DNA of 64,000 nucleotides from Schlegelella_A sp963778525 (GTDB lineage Bacteria; Pseudomonadota; Gammaproteobacteria; Burkholderiales; Burkholderiaceae_C): assembly GCA_963778525.1 (NCBI GenBank), contig CAVZUJ010000007.1:78062-142061 (forward strand), read 5' to 3'. The notes below the pieces were generated by a model that ran no database searches, was not told the origin of the DNA, and saw nothing but the letters and a program-made list of their open reading frames with translations. Shown piece after piece: positions 54,401-63,873 of the stretch. Position numbers and translations under genes: made by a program. Numbering within the stretch: the first letter of the stretch is position 1; every line of letters begins with the position of its first letter.

Positions 54401-55352
54401 ATGCGCCCCGACACCATTGCGGCGGACCCCAGCGCGCCGAGTGGGATGGCTGCCATCGGCATCCAGCAGCCGGCCGCGCGCGTGTGGCCCGGCCTCGCCC
54501 TCGCGATGGCGGGCTCGATCGCCTTTTCCGGCAAGGCGATCATCGTCAAGCTCGCTTATCGCTACGGCGTCGATGCGGTGACGCTGATCGCCTATCGGAT
54601 GCTGTTCGCGCTGCCGCTGTTCGCGCTGCTCGCCTGGTGGGCCGGGCGCGGCAACGCCAGGCTGACGCGGCGCGACTGGACCGTGATCACCCTGCTCGGC
54701 TTCACGGGCTACTACCTCGCCAGCTTTCTCGACTTCGCCGGCCTGGCCTACATCACGGCCAGCCTCGAGCGGCTGATCCTGTACCTCAATCCGACGCTGG
54801 TGCTGGCGATCGGCGTGCTCGTCTTCAAGCGCAAGGTCAGCCGGCGGCAGCTGATCGCGCTCGCCGTCAGCTATTGCGGGGTGCTGCTGGTCTTCGGCCA
54901 TGAGCTGTCCTTTCGCGGCAGCCACACCTTGCTCGGCACCAGCCTCGTCTTCGCCAGCGCGGTCAGCTACGCCGTCTACCTGGTCGCGAGCGGCGAGGAA
55001 GTCAAGCGCATCGGTGCCCTGCGCCTGACCGGCCTGGCGACCAGCGTCGCCTGCATCTTCTGCATCGCCCAGTTCGCGATCCTGCGGCCGATGTCGGCCC
55101 TTGCGGTGGCGCCGCAGGTGATCTGGCTCTCGGTCCTCAACGCCACGCTGTGCACCTTCGCGCCGGTGCTGATGGTGATGATGGCGATCGAGCGCGTCGG
55201 CGCCACGGTGGCGGCGCAGACCGGCATGATCGGTCCGCTCTCGACGATCATGATGGGCATCCTGATCCTGGGCGAACCGTTCACCGGCTGGATCGTCGCC
55301 GGCACGGTGCTGGTCCTCGACGGGAATCTGGCTCTTGGCCAAAAGGAGGTAG
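54401..55352 (+). CDS. EamA/DMT transporter, frameshifted at the 3' end
   Basis: A drug/metabolite transporter superfamily protein of about 316 residues after correction, with ten membrane helices and two EamA repeats (LAMAGSIAFSGKAIIVKLAYRYG; TLLGTSLVFASAVSYAVYLVASGEEV). One extra base near 55319 shifts the natural end: TGIWLLAKRR with a stop at 55352 fits the family, whereas the uncorrected frame runs 84 bases into the next gene. That stop overlaps the AAAAGGAGGT ribosome site of the SDR gene. Substrate unknown. Confidence 0.85.
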
Positions 55353-55356
55353 CAAC

Positions 55357-56139
55357 ATGGAACTCGGTATCGAAGGCAAGTGGGCGCTCGTGTGCGCCGC
55401 GAGCAAGGGGCTCGGCAAGGGTTGCGCTTCGGCGCTGGTGAAGGAGGGCGTCAATGTCGTGATCACGGCACGCGGCGCCGAGGCGCTCGAGGCCACCGCC
55501 ACGCAGCTGCGCGGGTTCGGCCGAGGCCAGGTGCGCACCGTCGCCGGCGACATCACGACCGAGGCCGGGCGCGCCGCCGCGCTCGCCGCCTGCCCGCAGG
55601 TCGACATCCTGGTCAACAACGCCGGCGGCCCGCCGCCGGGCGACTTCCGGCAATGGGGCCGCGACGACTGGATCAAGGCGGTCGATGCCAACATGCTCAC
55701 GCCGATCGATCTCATCAAGTCGACGATCGACGCGATGGCCGAGCGCGGCTTCGGCCGCATCGTCAACATCACCTCGAGCTCGGTGAAGGCGCCGATCGAA
55801 GTGCTGGGCCTGTCGAACGGCGCGCGCAGCGGGCTCACCGGCTTCGTGGCCGGCATCGCGCGCAGCAGCGTCGCGGCGCGTGGAGTCACCATCAACGCGC
55901 TGCTGCCGGGCGTCTTCGACACCGACCGCATCCGCACCGTGAGCGCGGCCACGGCCAAGCGCGACGGCAAGACGATGGAGGAGATCGCAGAGGCCCGCCA
56001 GCGCGGCATCCCGGCGCGCCGCTACGGGACGCCGGAAGAGTTCGGTGCCATCTGCGCGTTTCTTTGCAGCGTGCACGCGGCTTACATCACGGGGCAGAAC
56101 GTGCTGGCCGACGGCGGGGCGTATCCGGGAACGTATTGA
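55357..56139 (+). CDS. SDR-family oxidoreductase with atypical catalytic residues
   Basis: A 260-residue short-chain dehydrogenase/reductase-like protein. The Rossmann start is ALVCAASKGLGKGCASALV (AASxGLG in place of TGxxxGIG), and VDILVNNAGGP and IVNITSSSVKAP are normal. The catalytic Tyr-x3-Lys position reads SNGAR (in LGLSNGARSGLTGF), with neither Tyr nor Lys. This matches a subgroup of beta-ketoacyl-reductase-like SDRs that lack a canonical tetrad. The C-terminus AYITGQNVLADGGAYPGTY is typical. A strong AAAAGGAGGT site precedes ATG 55357. Chemistry is therefore uncertain. Confidence 0.88.
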   Translation: MELGIEGKWALVCAASKGLGKGCASALVKEGVNVVITARGAEALEATATQLRGFGRGQVRTVAGDITTEAGRAAALAACPQVDILVNNAGGPPPGDFRQWGRDDWIKAVDANMLTPIDLIKSTIDAMAERGFGRIVNITSSSVKAPIEVLGLSNGARSGLTGFVAGIARSSVAARGVTINALLPGVFDTDRIRTVSAATAKRDGKTMEEIAEARQRGIPARRYGTPEEFGAICAFLCSVHAAYITGQNVLADGGAYPGTY

Positions 56140-56459
56140 CTGCGTTGACTACGTTAGTCGTCGGTGGCGCGCGCGGCCGGGAGCATCGGGCGGGGGACTC
56201 CGCTCATGTCCCCCGACGACCGCCTGAAGGCGCTCGTCTCCTCCTTTACTTCGCTGCGTCCCCCACCCGACGCTCCCGGCCGAGCCGAGGTCGCACGAGC
56301 ACACGAAGCAAGACGCTCGGTGCGGGATCGGGGCGATGGGGCGTTCTGTGGAGCGAGGTAAAGGAGGAGGCGAGAGCCATACCTGGCTCTCGCCGGGGGA
56401 CATGAGCGCAACAGAGCGCACCGTCGCCCCGATCCCTCAACGGCTGGCGAACCTGAATC
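56140..56459. repeat. Nested inverted-repeat block
   Basis: No gene was found here, though short frames are open. At least four arm pairs exist. GGCCGGGAGC (56175 on) to about 56196 pairs with 56259-56281 nearly perfectly. TCATGTCCCCCG (about 56204) pairs with CGGGGGACATGA (about 56394). TCCTCCTTTAC (about 56239) pairs with GTAAAGGAGGA (about 56358). GGGATCGGGGCGA (about 56324) pairs with TCGCCCCGATCCC (about 56424). The arms overlap in a nested, mosaic manner, as in composite palindromic elements of bacterial chromosomes. It separates the SDR gene from a convergent DUF2007 gene. Confidence 0.7.
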
Positions 56460-56765
56460 TCAGACAGGCATCTCCGCCCCGCAATTCCAGCACTGCTCGA
56501 ACGGTCCGTCGACCACCTCGTTGCACGACCGGCAGACCCAGTGTCGATGCCTCGGATGGCGCAGCGCATGCAGCAGCGTGCGGGCCTTCTCGAGTTCGTC
56601 GTCCTCGGTGATCCAGACTTCGGGCAGGGCCTGATCGGGCGGCAATTCGCCGGCGATGCTGCTGGCGTACATGCGCTGCACGGTCGCGGCAACGCCGGCG
56701 TGGCCGAGCATGTCGGCCCACAGCGTGGCGATGGCCAGATTGGGGGCGCGGGTGAGTCGCTTCAT
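56460..56765 (-). CDS. DUF2007-type protein with zinc ribbon
   Basis: A 101-residue cytoplasmic protein. The first 65 residues resemble DUF2007 (putative signal-transducing) domains: LTRAPNLAIATLWADMLGHAGVAATV then LPEVWITEDDELEKARTLL. The end holds a zinc ribbon with C-x2-C pairs (WVCRSCNEVV and QCWNCGAEMPV). ATG 56765 is chosen over longer starts inside the adjoining repeat. Function unknown. Confidence 0.8.
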   Translation of the reverse strand: MKRLTRAPNLAIATLWADMLGHAGVAATVQRMYASSIAGELPPDQALPEVWITEDDELEKARTLLHALRHPRHRHWVCRSCNEVVDGPFEQCWNCGAEMPV

Positions 56766-56769
56766 GGCC

Positions 56770-56843
56770 GGCGCCCGCCGGGCCGCCCCAAGGGCGCCGA
56801 CGCCCCCGCGGGGGGCAGCGAACGTAGTGAGCGTGGGGGCATC
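56770..56843. repeat. GC-rich extragenic palindrome of Burkholderiales type
   Basis: The stretch holds GGGCCGCCCC, GCCCCC-GCG-GGGGGC and GCAGCGAACGTAGTGAGCGT before a G-run. Strings of this form, with a C-run/G-run hairpin and the CAGCGAACGTAGTGAGCGTGG tail type, are frequent between genes in Comamonadaceae genomes (from general knowledge). It lies between divergent genes. Confidence 0.6.
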
Positions 56844-56890
56844 ATGCTGTGGCTCTGGCACGATAGCGCACCTGCACGAGCGAGAGCGCC

Positions 56891-57892
56891 ATGACGACGA
56901 AGACGACCACCAGCCCGACGATCCGGATCGAGAAGAACGGCGGCCCCGAAGAAATGCATCTGGTCGACTTGCCGGTCGGCGAGCCGGGGGCCGGCGAGAT
57001 CCGCATCCGCCACCACGCGTCGGGCCTCAACTACATCGACGTCTACCAGCGCTCGGGTGTCTACACGCTGCCGATGCCGTTGTCGCTCGGTGTCGAAGGC
57101 GCGGGGATCGTCGAAGCCGTCGGGCCGGGTGTCGAGCACCTGAAGGCAGGCGACCGTGCCGCCTATTGCGGCGGGCCACCGGGCAGCTACTCGCTGGCGC
57201 GCGTGATCGTCGCCAAGAACATCGTCAAGCTGCCCGATGCGATCTCCTTCGAGACCGGCGCGGCGATGATGCTCAAGGGCCTGACGGCGCAGTACCTGCT
57301 CAAGCGCACCCTGCCGCAAGGCGGCCTGCAGGCGGGCGACTTCATCCTCTTTCACGCCGCGGCCGGAGGCGTCGGCCTGATCGCCTGCCAGTGGGCGCGG
57401 GCGCTTGGCCTGAAGCTCATCGGCACCGCCGGCAGCCCGGAGAAATGCGCGCTGGCGCTCGCCAACGGCGCGGCGTTCGCGATCAACTACCGGACCGAGG
57501 ATTTCGCGGCCCGGGTCAAGGAGATCACCGGCGGCAAGGGCGTGAAGGTGGTGTACGACTCGATCGGCAAGGACACCTGGGAGAAGTCGCTCGACTGCCT
57601 GCGCCCGCTCGGCCTGATGGCCAGCTTCGGCAATGCCTCGGGCGTGGTGCCGCCGTTCGCGCCCGGCGTGCTCGGGCCGCGCGGCTCGCTCTACGTGACG
57701 CGGCAGACCTTGTTCACGCACATCGCGACGCGCGAGGCGATGCAGGAGATGTCGGACGAGCTGTTCGCCGTCGTCGCGAGCGGGCAGGTGAAGATCCACG
57801 TCGAGCAGAAGTTCGCGCTGGCCGATGCGGCCCAGGCGCACCGCGATCTCGAGGCGCGCAAGACGATCGGCTCGAGCGTGCTCATTCCCTGA
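56891..57892 (+). CDS. qor: Quinone oxidoreductase (QOR), zinc-free MDR family
   Basis: A 333-residue NADPH-dependent quinone reductase. Landmarks: IRIEKNGGPEEMHLVDLPVG, ASGLNYIDVYQRSGVY, LTAQYLLKRTLPQGG, the nucleotide-binding HAAAGGVGLIACQWARALG and VYDSIGKDTW. No structural zinc cysteines. It reduces quinones by one electron or acts on enones, probably in oxidative stress. It is followed 15 bases later by a glutathione S-transferase, which supports a detoxification pair. A paralogue is at 19862-20854. Confidence 0.92.
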   Translation: MTTKTTTSPTIRIEKNGGPEEMHLVDLPVGEPGAGEIRIRHHASGLNYIDVYQRSGVYTLPMPLSLGVEGAGIVEAVGPGVEHLKAGDRAAYCGGPPGSYSLARVIVAKNIVKLPDAISFETGAAMMLKGLTAQYLLKRTLPQGGLQAGDFILFHAAAGGVGLIACQWARALGLKLIGTAGSPEKCALALANGAAFAINYRTEDFAARVKEITGGKGVKVVYDSIGKDTWEKSLDCLRPLGLMASFGNASGVVPPFAPGVLGPRGSLYVTRQTLFTHIATREAMQEMSDELFAVVASGQVKIHVEQKFALADAAQAHRDLEARKTIGSSVLIP

Positions 57893-57907
57893 ACGAAGGC
57901 TGCGCCC

Positions 57908-58540
57908 ATGCTGACGCTCTATGGCACCCGAGGTTCCGGCTCGGCGTCGATCGAGGTGGCGCTCGAGATGGCCGGGCTCGCGTATCGCCAGGTCGAGGCC
58001 GCATCATGGAAGCCTTCGCCGGGTCTCGACGAGCTGAAGTCGTTCATGCCGCTGGCCCAGATCCCGACGCTGCGACTCGACGACGGCAGCGTGCTGACCG
58101 AGAGCGCAGCGATCCTGATCCACCTCGGCCTCGCGCATCCGGCGAGCGGGCTGCTCGCGAGCGACGCGGCGCGGCAGGCCCAGCAGATTCGCGGCCTCGT
58201 CTACATCGCCGCCAATTGCTATGCCGGCATCGGCATCCTCGACTATCCCGATCGCTGGTATCCCGATCCCGACGACGCGGTGAAGGAGAAGATGAAGGTG
58301 CGCGGCCAGGCCCGGCTGCATGAGCTGTGGGCGCTCTTCGCCGATCAGTTTCCCGCCGCGCCCTGGCTGTCAGGCGAGCGGCTCGGCGCGCTCGACATCC
58401 TGGCCGCGACCGTCTCGAAATGGAGCGGCGCGCGCAAGGCCCTGGCCGAGTCGCGGCCCGGGTTCGCGCAGTTGCTGGCACGCATCGAGGCCGACCCGAA
58501 GGTCGCGCCGGTGTGGGCGCGACACTGGCCGAAGGCCTAG
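57908..58540 (+). CDS. Glutathione S-transferase family protein
   Basis: A 210-residue GST. The thioredoxin-like N-terminal domain reads MLTLYGTRGSGSASIEVALEMAG, with the cis-proline loop IPTLRLDDGSVLTESAAILIHL where glutathione binds; the C-terminal all-helical domain has LSGERLGALDILAATVSKW. The active-site serine is likely among GSGSAS. It is co-directional with qor and convergent with lspA, 15 bases apart. Role probably conjugation or reduction of electrophiles. Confidence 0.9.
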   Translation: MLTLYGTRGSGSASIEVALEMAGLAYRQVEAASWKPSPGLDELKSFMPLAQIPTLRLDDGSVLTESAAILIHLGLAHPASGLLASDAARQAQQIRGLVYIAANCYAGIGILDYPDRWYPDPDDAVKEKMKVRGQARLHELWALFADQFPAAPWLSGERLGALDILAATVSKWSGARKALAESRPGFAQLLARIEADPKVAPVWARHWPKA

Positions 58541-58555
58541 CGCCGCGCCTTGTGG

Positions 58556-59044
58556 TCAGCGCGCGCGCCGCACGCGCAGCAGCTCGTCGAGGATCAGCAG
58601 CGCCGCGCCGATGCTGATGGCGCTGTCGGCGACGTTGAACGACGGGAAGTACGAGGCGTGCCAGTGCACCTGGATGAAGTCGACGACGTAGCCGTGCAGG
58701 ATGCGGTCGATGACGTTGCCGACGGCGCCGCCGAGGATCAGCGCCAGCGCCCAGCCGAACAGGCGCTGGCCGCCATGCCGCGCCAGCATCCAGACGATGA
58801 AGGCCGCGGCCAGCGCGCCCAGGCCGATGAAGAACCAGCGCTGCCAGCCCGAGGCGCCGGCCAGGAACGAGAAGGCCGCGCCGGTGTTGTGGGCGCGGAC
58901 GATGTCGAGCACGGCGTTGACGCGGTGCGCCTCGTTGAGCGCGAAGGTGCCGGAGATGATCGTCTTGGTGATCTGGTCGACGAGGATGACGGCCGCGGCG
59001 ATGCCCAGCCAGGGCCAGAGCGAGCCGGCTTTTCTGCTGGCCAT
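58556..59044 (-). CDS. lspA: Lipoprotein signal peptidase
   Basis: A 162-residue inner-membrane aspartyl protease (signal peptidase II) that removes signal peptides from lipoproteins after lipid attachment. Four helices; catalytic aspartates in GGAVGNVIDRIL and SFNVADSAISIG, with HNTGAAFSFL preceding. It starts two bases after the ileS stop, the conserved ileS-lspA order of proteobacteria. Confidence 0.95.
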   Translation of the reverse strand: MASRKAGSLWPWLGIAAAVILVDQITKTIISGTFALNEAHRVNAVLDIVRAHNTGAAFSFLAGASGWQRWFFIGLGALAAAFIVWMLARHGGQRLFGWALALILGGAVGNVIDRILHGYVVDFIQVHWHASYFPSFNVADSAISIGAALLILDELLRVRRAR

Positions 59045-59046
59045 GC

Positions 59047-61981
59047 TCAGGCCACCGTGCGCGCTTCGCCGGCGCCGAAAAGATTGCTCGTGCAGCGGCC
59101 GCAGATCGTGGGATGCGCCGGGTCGATGCCGACGTCGCGGCGCCAGTGCCAGCAGCGCTCGCACTTCGTCGCCTCGCTCGCCGCCGCATGGACGAAGAAC
59201 TCGCTCGCATCGGCGGTGTCGCCGGCCGACTCCAGGTGCGCCGCCGACGTGATGAGCACGAACTTCAGGTCGTCGCCGAGCGCGGCCAGCTCGGCCAGGC
59301 GCTTCGGGCCGGCCTTGATCGTCACCTCGGCCTGCAGCGAAGAGCCGAGCTTGCCTTCGGCGCGCAGCGTTTCGATCTGCCGGTTCGATTCGGCCCGAAC
59401 CTCGGCGATGCGCGCCCAGGTGGCGAGCAGCGCGTCGTTCTGCCAGGGCCGCACGTCGAGATAGGTCTCGGCGAAAATCGACGGCGAGCCCTTCGGTCCG
59501 AAGGTCTTCCAGGCCTCTTCGGCCGTGAAGCTGAGGAAGGGCGCCATCCAGCGCAGCACGGCATGGGCGATCAGCGCCAGCGCCGTCTGCGCCGAGCGAC
59601 GGGCGTGCGAGCCGGGCGCGGTGGTGTAGAGCCGGTCCTTCAGGATGTCGAGATAGAAGGCGCCGAGGTCTTCGGAGCAGAAGACCTGCAGCTTGGCGAC
59701 CACCGGATGAAATTCGTAAGCGCCGTAGTGGCCGCCGGCGAAAACGCCACGCGCCGTGTCGAGGTTGCCGACGATCTCGGCCTGCAGCGCCGCCGTGCGC
59801 GCCAGCGCCCAGCGGTCGATCTCCAGCATCTCGGCGATCGGCACGCCGTCTTTCGCGGTATCGAAGTCGCTCGTGTTGGCGAGCAGGAAGCGCAGCGTGT
59901 TGCGGATCCGCCGGTAGGCATCGACGACGCGGGCCAGGATCTTGTCGTCGATGGCCAGGTCGCCCGAGTAGTCGGTGGAGGCGCACCAGAGGCGGATGAT
60001 CTCGGCGCCGAGCTTGGCGGTGACTTCATGCAGGGCGATGAAGTTGCCCAGGCTCTTGCTCATCTTGCGGCCGGAGCCGTCGACCGTGAAGCCGTGCGTC
60101 AGCAGGCCGCGGTAGGGCGCGTGGCCTTCGAGCGCGCAGGCGATGAGCAAGCGACGAGTGGAACCAGCCGCGATGCTGGTCGTGGCCTTCGAGGTAGAGG
60201 TCGGCCTCCGGATGCCTGCCGTCGTCGTCGGGAATCGTCGTGCCCGGATGGCTGCCGCGCAGGACGTGGAAGAAGGTCGAGCCGGAATCGAACCAGACGT
60301 CGAGGATGTCGTTGCTCTTGGCATAGTCGGCGGCGTCGGCGCCGATGACGTCTTCGGCCGAGAGGCGCGACCAGGCTTCGACGCCGCCGTGCTCGACGAT
60401 GTCGGCGGCGCGGTCGATCAGGGCCAGCGTGCTCGGGATGCAGTTCGCCGGTCACCTTGTGCAGGAAGAACGGCAGCGGCACGCCCCAGTTGCGTTGCCG
60501 GCTGATGCACCAGTCGGGCCGGTTGGCGATCATGTCGTGCAGGCGGGCGCGTCCGTTCTCCGGAAAGAATTCGGTGGCGTCGATCGCGTCGAGCGCCGTC
60601 TCGCGCAGCGACTGCGTGGCCGGCGTCGCCGCGAAGACACCGGCCGTCGATTCATCGGCGTCGTCCATGCGCACGAACCACTGTGCGGCGGCGCGGTAGA
60701 TCACCGGCGGTCTTGTGCCGCCAGCAATGCGGATAGCTGTGCGTCAGCGTCGAGCTGTCGAACAGGCGCCCGGCGGCGCGCAGCGCTTCGACGATCTGCG
60801 GGTTCGCCTTCCAGATGTTCTGGCCGCCGAACAGAGGCAGCTCGGCCTCGTAGACGCCGTTGCCTTGCACCGGATTGAGGATCGCGTCGAGCGCCAGGCC
60901 ATGAGCGCGGCAGGAGTTGAAGTCCTCGATGCCGTAGGCCGGCGCGGAGTGGACGATGCCGGTGCCGTCTTCGGCGGTCGCGTAGTCGGCGAGGTAGATC
61001 GGCGACAGGCGGTCATAGCCCGGGTCGACGGCGGCGAGCGGATGGCGAAACTCGAGGCCATCGAGCCGGGCTCCCGCAGCCGTGGCGACGACGCGCCCTT
61101 GCAGGCCGAAGCGTGCCAGGCACTTCTCGACCAGCGCGCTCGCCAGCACGAGCAGGCCGCGTTCGGTATCGACCAGCGAATACTCGAGCTTCGGGTTGAC
61201 GTTGAGCGCCTGGTTCGCGGGAATGGTCCATGGCGTCGTCGTCCAGATGACGGCGAAGGCGTCTTTCGAGAAGCGGGGCGGTGTCGAACGCGGCGGCGAG
61301 CCTGGCCGGGTCGGCAGCGAGAAAGCCGACGTCGACGGTGGTCGACTTGCGATCCGCATACTCGATCTCGAACTCGGCCAGCGACGAGCCGCAGTCGAAG
61401 CACCAGTACACCGGCTTCAGGCCGCGATAGACGAAGCCGCGCTCGATGATCCGCTTGAGCACCCGGATCTCGCCGGCCTCGTTGCCGAAGTCCATCGTCC
61501 GGTACGGGTGCTCCCAGTCGCCGAGCACGCCGACGCGCTTGAAGTCGGCCATCTGCTGCGCGATCTGCTCGGTCGCATAGGCGCGGCTCTTCGCCTGCAC
61601 CTCGTCGCGCGGCAGGCCGCGGCCGAAGGTCTTCTCGATCTGGTTCTCGATCGGCAGGCCGTGGCAATCCCAGCCCGGCGTGTAGCGCGAGTCGAAGCCC
61701 GCGAGCTGGCGCGCCTTGACGATCATGTCCTTCAGGATCTTGTTCGCCGCGTGGCCCACGTGGAGCTGGCCATTCGCATACGGTGGCCCGTCGTGCAGCA
61801 CGAAGCGTGGCTTGCCGTGGCGGGCCTCGCGCAGGCGCTGGTAGACGCCGTCGTCGCTCCACTGCTTGACCCAGCCCGGCTCGCGCTTGGGCAGGTCGCC
61901 GCGCATCGGAAACGGCGTGTCCGGCAGGTTCAGCGTCTTGCGGTAGTCGGTCGCTGGCGAGGTGGCGGGCGCGTCGGCCAT
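59047..61981 (-). CDS. ileS: Isoleucyl-tRNA synthetase, four frameshifts
   Basis: A class Ia synthetase of about 976 residues after correction, charging tRNA-Ile. HIGH motif: PPYANGQLHVGHAANKI; KMSKS motif: GSGRKMSKSLGNF; the C-terminal zinc finger is CERCWHWRRDVGIDP then TICGRCTSNLFG. ATG 61981 starts MADAPATSPATDYRKTLNLPDTPFPM, the family N-terminus. Single extra bases lie near 61275, 60708, 60435 and 60149; between breaks the protein reads WTTTPWTIPANQALNVNP, ENGRARLHDMIANRPDWCISRQRNWGVPLP and DVWFDSGSTFFHV without loss. An essential gene with four breaks points to sequencing error. It lies between ribF and lspA. Confidence 0.95.
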
Positions 61982-62110
61982 GTCGGCAAGTCTTTCGGGG
62001 CGAAGGCGCAAGGGCGCCTTCGGGTCAGATCATCGAGGCAGGATCGCGCGCAAGGCGCGTCGACCGGGGCGGGCGCTCCGCAGCACGAGCTGCGAAGCCG
62101 GCAGGGTGAT

Positions 62111-63145
62111 TCAAATTCGGTCGCGCGTCGTCTGCCGGCCGGTCGCGGCATGGGAGCGCGCCTCGGCCGCGAGCCAGGCCCGGGCGTCGTCGCGATCGCG
62201 ACCGATCGCGGCGGCAAGGGCGGCGAGCGAATCGAAGCGTGCTTCGTCGCGAAGTTTGGTGAGCAGTTCCACGCCGACGAGTTTACCGTAGCCCCCCTCG
62301 GCCCCGAGGCTGGCGGGCCAATCGAGGACATGCGTTTCGAGCAGGACGCGGCCGCTGTCGTCGACTGTCGGGCGGCGTCCGAGGCTGGCGACGCCGTCGA
62401 GCGGCACCGGTCCGAGGCCGCGCACGCGCACCACGAAGATGCCGCTGGCGGCCGGGTGCGGATGGCGAAAGCGCAGGTTGAGGGTGCGAAAGCCGTCGTT
62501 GCGGCCGCGCGCGCTCTCGCCGAGAACGCGGCCGAGCCCGGCGCCGTGAATGACGTGGCCGCTGATGCGGTACGGCCGGCCGAGCAGCGACTCGGCCAGC
62601 TTCATGTCGCCGGCCGCGAGGGCGGCGCGCACCGCCGAGCTGGAGACACGCTGGCCGTGCACTTCGTAGCTCATCATGCGCGCCACGTCGAAGCCGCGCG
62701 CGGTGCCGGCGGCGTCGAGCATGGCGTAGTCGCCGGCGCGCCTGGCACCGAAACGGAAGTCGTCGCCGACGAGCACGTAGCGCGCGCCCAGGCCATCCAC
62801 GAGCACCTTGTCGACGAACGCATCCGGCGACTGCGCCGCGAAGCCAGCGTCGAAGCGCAGGACGATCGCCTGCTCGACGCCGCAGCGCTCGAGCTCGCCG
62901 AGCTTGTCGCGCAGGGTCGCGATGCGGGCCGGCGCGGCCTCGGGCTTGTGCGCGAGGGCGGCGAAGTAGTCGCGCGGATTCGGCTCGAAGGTCATCACCG
63001 TCGGCGCCAGGCCGCGGTGCGCCGCTTCCGAGACCAGCAAGGCCAGCATCGCCTGGTGGCCGCGATGCACGCCGTCGAAGTTGCCGATCGTCAGGGCGCA
63101 GCTCGCCGCCAGCTCGGGATGCTGCGGATGACGAAAGATGCGCAT
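62111..63145 (-). CDS. ribF: Bifunctional riboflavin kinase/FAD synthetase
   Basis: A 344-residue enzyme making FMN and FAD. The adenylyltransferase half has LTIGNFDGVHRGHQAML, VMTFEPNPRDYF and YVLVGDDFRFGARRAGDY; the kinase half has GRPYRISGHVIHGAGLGR and TLNLRF with the ribityl-binding loop. ATG 63145 (MRIFRHPQHPE) is preferred; ATG 63151 adds two residues. It precedes ileS, as commonly seen in proteobacteria, and lies nine bases after the pseudouridine synthase stop. Confidence 0.94.
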   Translation of the reverse strand: MRIFRHPQHPELAASCALTIGNFDGVHRGHQAMLALLVSEAAHRGLAPTVMTFEPNPRDYFAALAHKPEAAPARIATLRDKLGELERCGVEQAIVLRFDAGFAAQSPDAFVDKVLVDGLGARYVLVGDDFRFGARRAGDYAMLDAAGTARGFDVARMMSYEVHGQRVSSSAVRAALAAGDMKLAESLLGRPYRISGHVIHGAGLGRVLGESARGRNDGFRTLNLRFRHPHPAASGIFVVRVRGLGPVPLDGVASLGRRPTVDDSGRVLLETHVLDWPASLGAEGGYGKLVGVELLTKLRDEARFDSLAALAAAIGRDRDDARAWLAAEARSHAATGRQTTRDRI

Positions 63146-63154
63146 GGCCATCGA

Positions 63155-63869
63155 TTATCGACGCGCGGTTTTCTCGAGCAGCGCGGCCTCTTCGGCCGCC
63201 GACAGCCAGCGCCATGCGCCAGCCACCAGGTCGTCGGCGCGAACGCCGGCGAAGTCCGAGCGATGCAGGGCCTCGACCCGGTTGCCGGCGGCCGCCACCA
63301 TCCGCTTGACCTGGTGGTACTTGCCTTCGACGAGAGTCAGGCGAAGCGTCTGGGCGTCGACTGCTTCGCAGGCGGCGGCGCGCACGGTCTCGTTGTCGTC
63401 GTGCAGCAGCACGCCGCGCAGCAGCTGTTCGATCTGTGCCGCATCGACCGGATGCTTGCACCGCACTTCGTAGACCTTGGCCGCATGCCGCTTCGGCGAA
63501 GTGAGCCGGTGGATGAGCGTGCCGTCGTCGGTGAAGAGCAGCACGCCGGTCGTGTCTTCGTCGAGCCGGCCGATGGCCTGCACGCCGCGCTGGCGCAGCG
63601 GCGCCGGCAGCAGCGAATAGACGCTGGCGTGATGCTTGGGCTTTTGCGAGCACTCGTAGCCCGAAGGCTTGTTCAGGACGAGCAGCGCGCGCTCGCCGAT
63701 ACGTCCACTCCTGGCCGCGCACGACGAAGCGCAGGCCCTCGGGCTCGACCTCGTCGTCGGGGTCGTCGCGAACATGGCCGTCGATCCGAACCAGGCCGGA
63801 AAGAACCAGCCCGTCGCAATCGCGCCGCGTGCCGAAACCTTGCGTGAAGAGCAACTGCGCGAGCCGCAC
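63155..63869 (-). CDS. RsuA-family 16S rRNA pseudouridine synthase, frameshifted
   Basis: A pseudouridine synthase of about 237 residues after correction. An S4-like RNA-binding N-terminus (MRLAQLLFTQGFGTRRDCDGL, LSGLVRIDG) leads to the catalytic domain with VQAIGRLDEDTTGVLLFTDDG, whose aspartate in RLDEDT is the nucleophile, and LVEGKYHQVKRM, typical of RsuA/RluE. One extra base near 63696 breaks the frame between GQEWTYR and ALLVLNKPSGYECS. The start is GTG 63869. It converts a uridine in 16S rRNA to pseudouridine. Confidence 0.9.
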
Positions 63870-63873
63870 CCGC

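Noticed and set aside
56154..56421. Several 60-90 codon open frames in the inverted-repeat block
   Set aside because: They mirror each other on both strands because of the repeats, are Arg/Ser/Pro-rich and lack ribosome sites.
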